Below are positions 5,553-6,226 of a stretch of 6,226 bases of DNA, in pieces. The position numbers and the translations under genes are program-made. The DNA lies in contig DASQWC010000081.1 of NCBI GenBank assembly GCA_035640475.1, positions 1 to 6,226 of the forward strand, written 5' to 3'. The notes beneath the pieces are model-generated. The model searched no databases. It saw only the letters and a list, made by a program, of their open reading frames with translations, and was not told the DNA's origin. This stretch comes from DASQWC01 sp035640475. Its GTDB lineage: Bacteria > Actinomycetota > JAICYB01. Positions within the stretch are counted from its first letter, which is position 1. Each line of letters begins with the position of its first letter.

Positions 5553-6226
5553 GCGGCGCAGGAGCCGGTGTCGACCTCCCCCGATGCGCGCGCCTGCTGG
5601 ATGCGCGGCACGATCTCACTGGACGTCAGCGCATAGCCGACCTGGCCGTCGGTCGTCGATGCCGCGAAGACGACGCCGAGCACGGTTCCGTCCTGTCTGA
5701 CGAACGGACCGCCGGAATTTCCCTGCCTGATCCGCGCCTGCAGCTGGTACACCTCGCGGCGCGTCGTGTTCCGGTTGTAGATATCCCGGCCCGTTGCGAA
5801 GAAGCGACGCTTGACGGCGGCAGCAACGGCGTTGAAGTTGCCGCCGCCCGGGTAGCCGAGGACGGCGCCACCCTGGCCGTTGGGAGCGTCGTCACCGAGG
5901 ACGGCCAACGGACCGCCGGCGAGCCCGGTCGTGCGCAGGACCGCGACGTCGAGATCCGGATCGAACAGCACGGGAACCGACCTGTGCGTGCCGCTCGCGT
6001 CTTCGATCTGCGGCGCGTCGATGCCGGCGACGACGTGCGCGTTCGTGACGACGAGATTGCCGGGCTGGACGACGAATCCGGATCCGGTCTGGACGCCCCC
6101 GCATCCGAAGCCGGTCACGCGAACGGTCGAACGTCCGGCGCTGCTCACGGCCGCTTGGACCACAGGCGGGCCCGGCACGGCGATCGGTCCGGCGGGGATC
6201 GGCTCGAGGCCTTCGAACACGCGCGG
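5549..6226 (-). CDS. MarP-like trypsin-type serine protease, C-terminal protease domain (5'-truncated)
   Basis: The frame is open to the right edge (Pro-Arg precede the internal GTG at 6220), so the N-terminus is missing. Numbering from that GTG, the chymotrypsin-fold triad is His62 in TNAHVVAG, Asp91 in DLDVAVLR and Ser169 in GNSGGP. The spacings (29 and 78 residues), the PRVFEGLEPIP linker and GAVLGYPGGGNF all resemble the periplasmic domain of mycobacterial MarP (Rv3671c). In that protein an N-terminal CvpA-type four-helix membrane domain precedes the protease, and I expect the same beyond the window. Cys40 and Cys221 sit where MarP has the disulfide that governs its activity. MarP supports acid and oxidative stress survival by processing cell-envelope enzymes. 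That role is inferred here from family only. No C-terminal PDZ domain follows, which argues against DegP/HtrA. Its stop codon shares CTAG with the convergent FAD gene. Confidence 0.88.
   Translation of the reverse strand, partial: PRVFEGLEPIPAGPIAVPGPPVVQAAVSSAGRSTVRVTGFGCGGVQTGSGFVVQPGNLVVTNAHVVAGIDAPQIEDASGTHRSVPVLFDPDLDVAVLRTTGLAGGPLAVLGDDAPNGQGGAVLGYPGGGNFNAVAAAVKRRFFATGRDIYNRNTTRREVYQLQARIRQGNSGGPFVRQDGTVLGVVFAASTTDGQVGYALTSSEIVPRIQQARASGEVDTGSCAA

Noticed and set aside
5549..6226. DegP/HtrA protease
   Set aside because: No PDZ domain follows the protease domain, and the linker and cysteine pattern fit MarP better.

Overview
The window is GC-rich bacterial chromosome carrying six protein genes and nothing mobile. 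The gene set suggests an actinobacterium (Actinomycetota), perhaps a deep-branching, Thermoleophilia-like lineage. The evidence is an F420-type split-barrel oxidoreductase, the C-terminal protease domain of a MarP/CvpA-family membrane protease, start codons with weak or no Shine-Dalgarno sequence but TANNNT boxes just upstream, and very high GC with GTG starts. The lineage is an inference. No rRNA or marker gene is present to test it.

Layout, left to right. (1) 3-749, +, a 5'-truncated secreted-type alpha/beta-hydrolase (Lipase_2-like). (2) 746-1156, -, a small PPOX/F420-type flavin or deazaflavin oxidoreductase. (3) 1202-1978, +, a HAD-IB phosphatase with a C-terminal membrane anchor. (4) 1941-4514, -, a full-length family 38 glycoside hydrolase of the MngB/alpha-mannosidase type. 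(5) 4533-5552, +, an FAD-dependent DAO/ThiO-like oxidoreductase. (6) 5549-6226, -, the C-terminal protease part of a MarP-like serine protease, whose 5' end lies beyond the window.

The most notable property is architectural. The six genes strictly alternate in strand, and no two neighbours are co-directional. All three convergent junctions overlap through the stop codons (4, 38 and 4 bp). Both divergent junctions are very short (45 bp, and 18 bp or less). There is therefore no operon here and hardly any untranslated DNA. Control signals must be squeezed into the divergent gaps or sit inside coding sequence. The 45-bp gap is almost a perfect dyad: each strand carries a TAGCAT box exactly nine bases before its start codon.

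The genes do not form an obvious pathway. Each looks like a single-gene transcription unit for stand-alone metabolism or envelope maintenance. No stretch over 300 bp is gene-free, and I saw no tRNA, rRNA, CRISPR array, insertion sequence or phage gene. I see no clear previously undescribed system. The findings concern gene packing, possible leaderless divergent promoters and individual enzymes of uncertain substrate.
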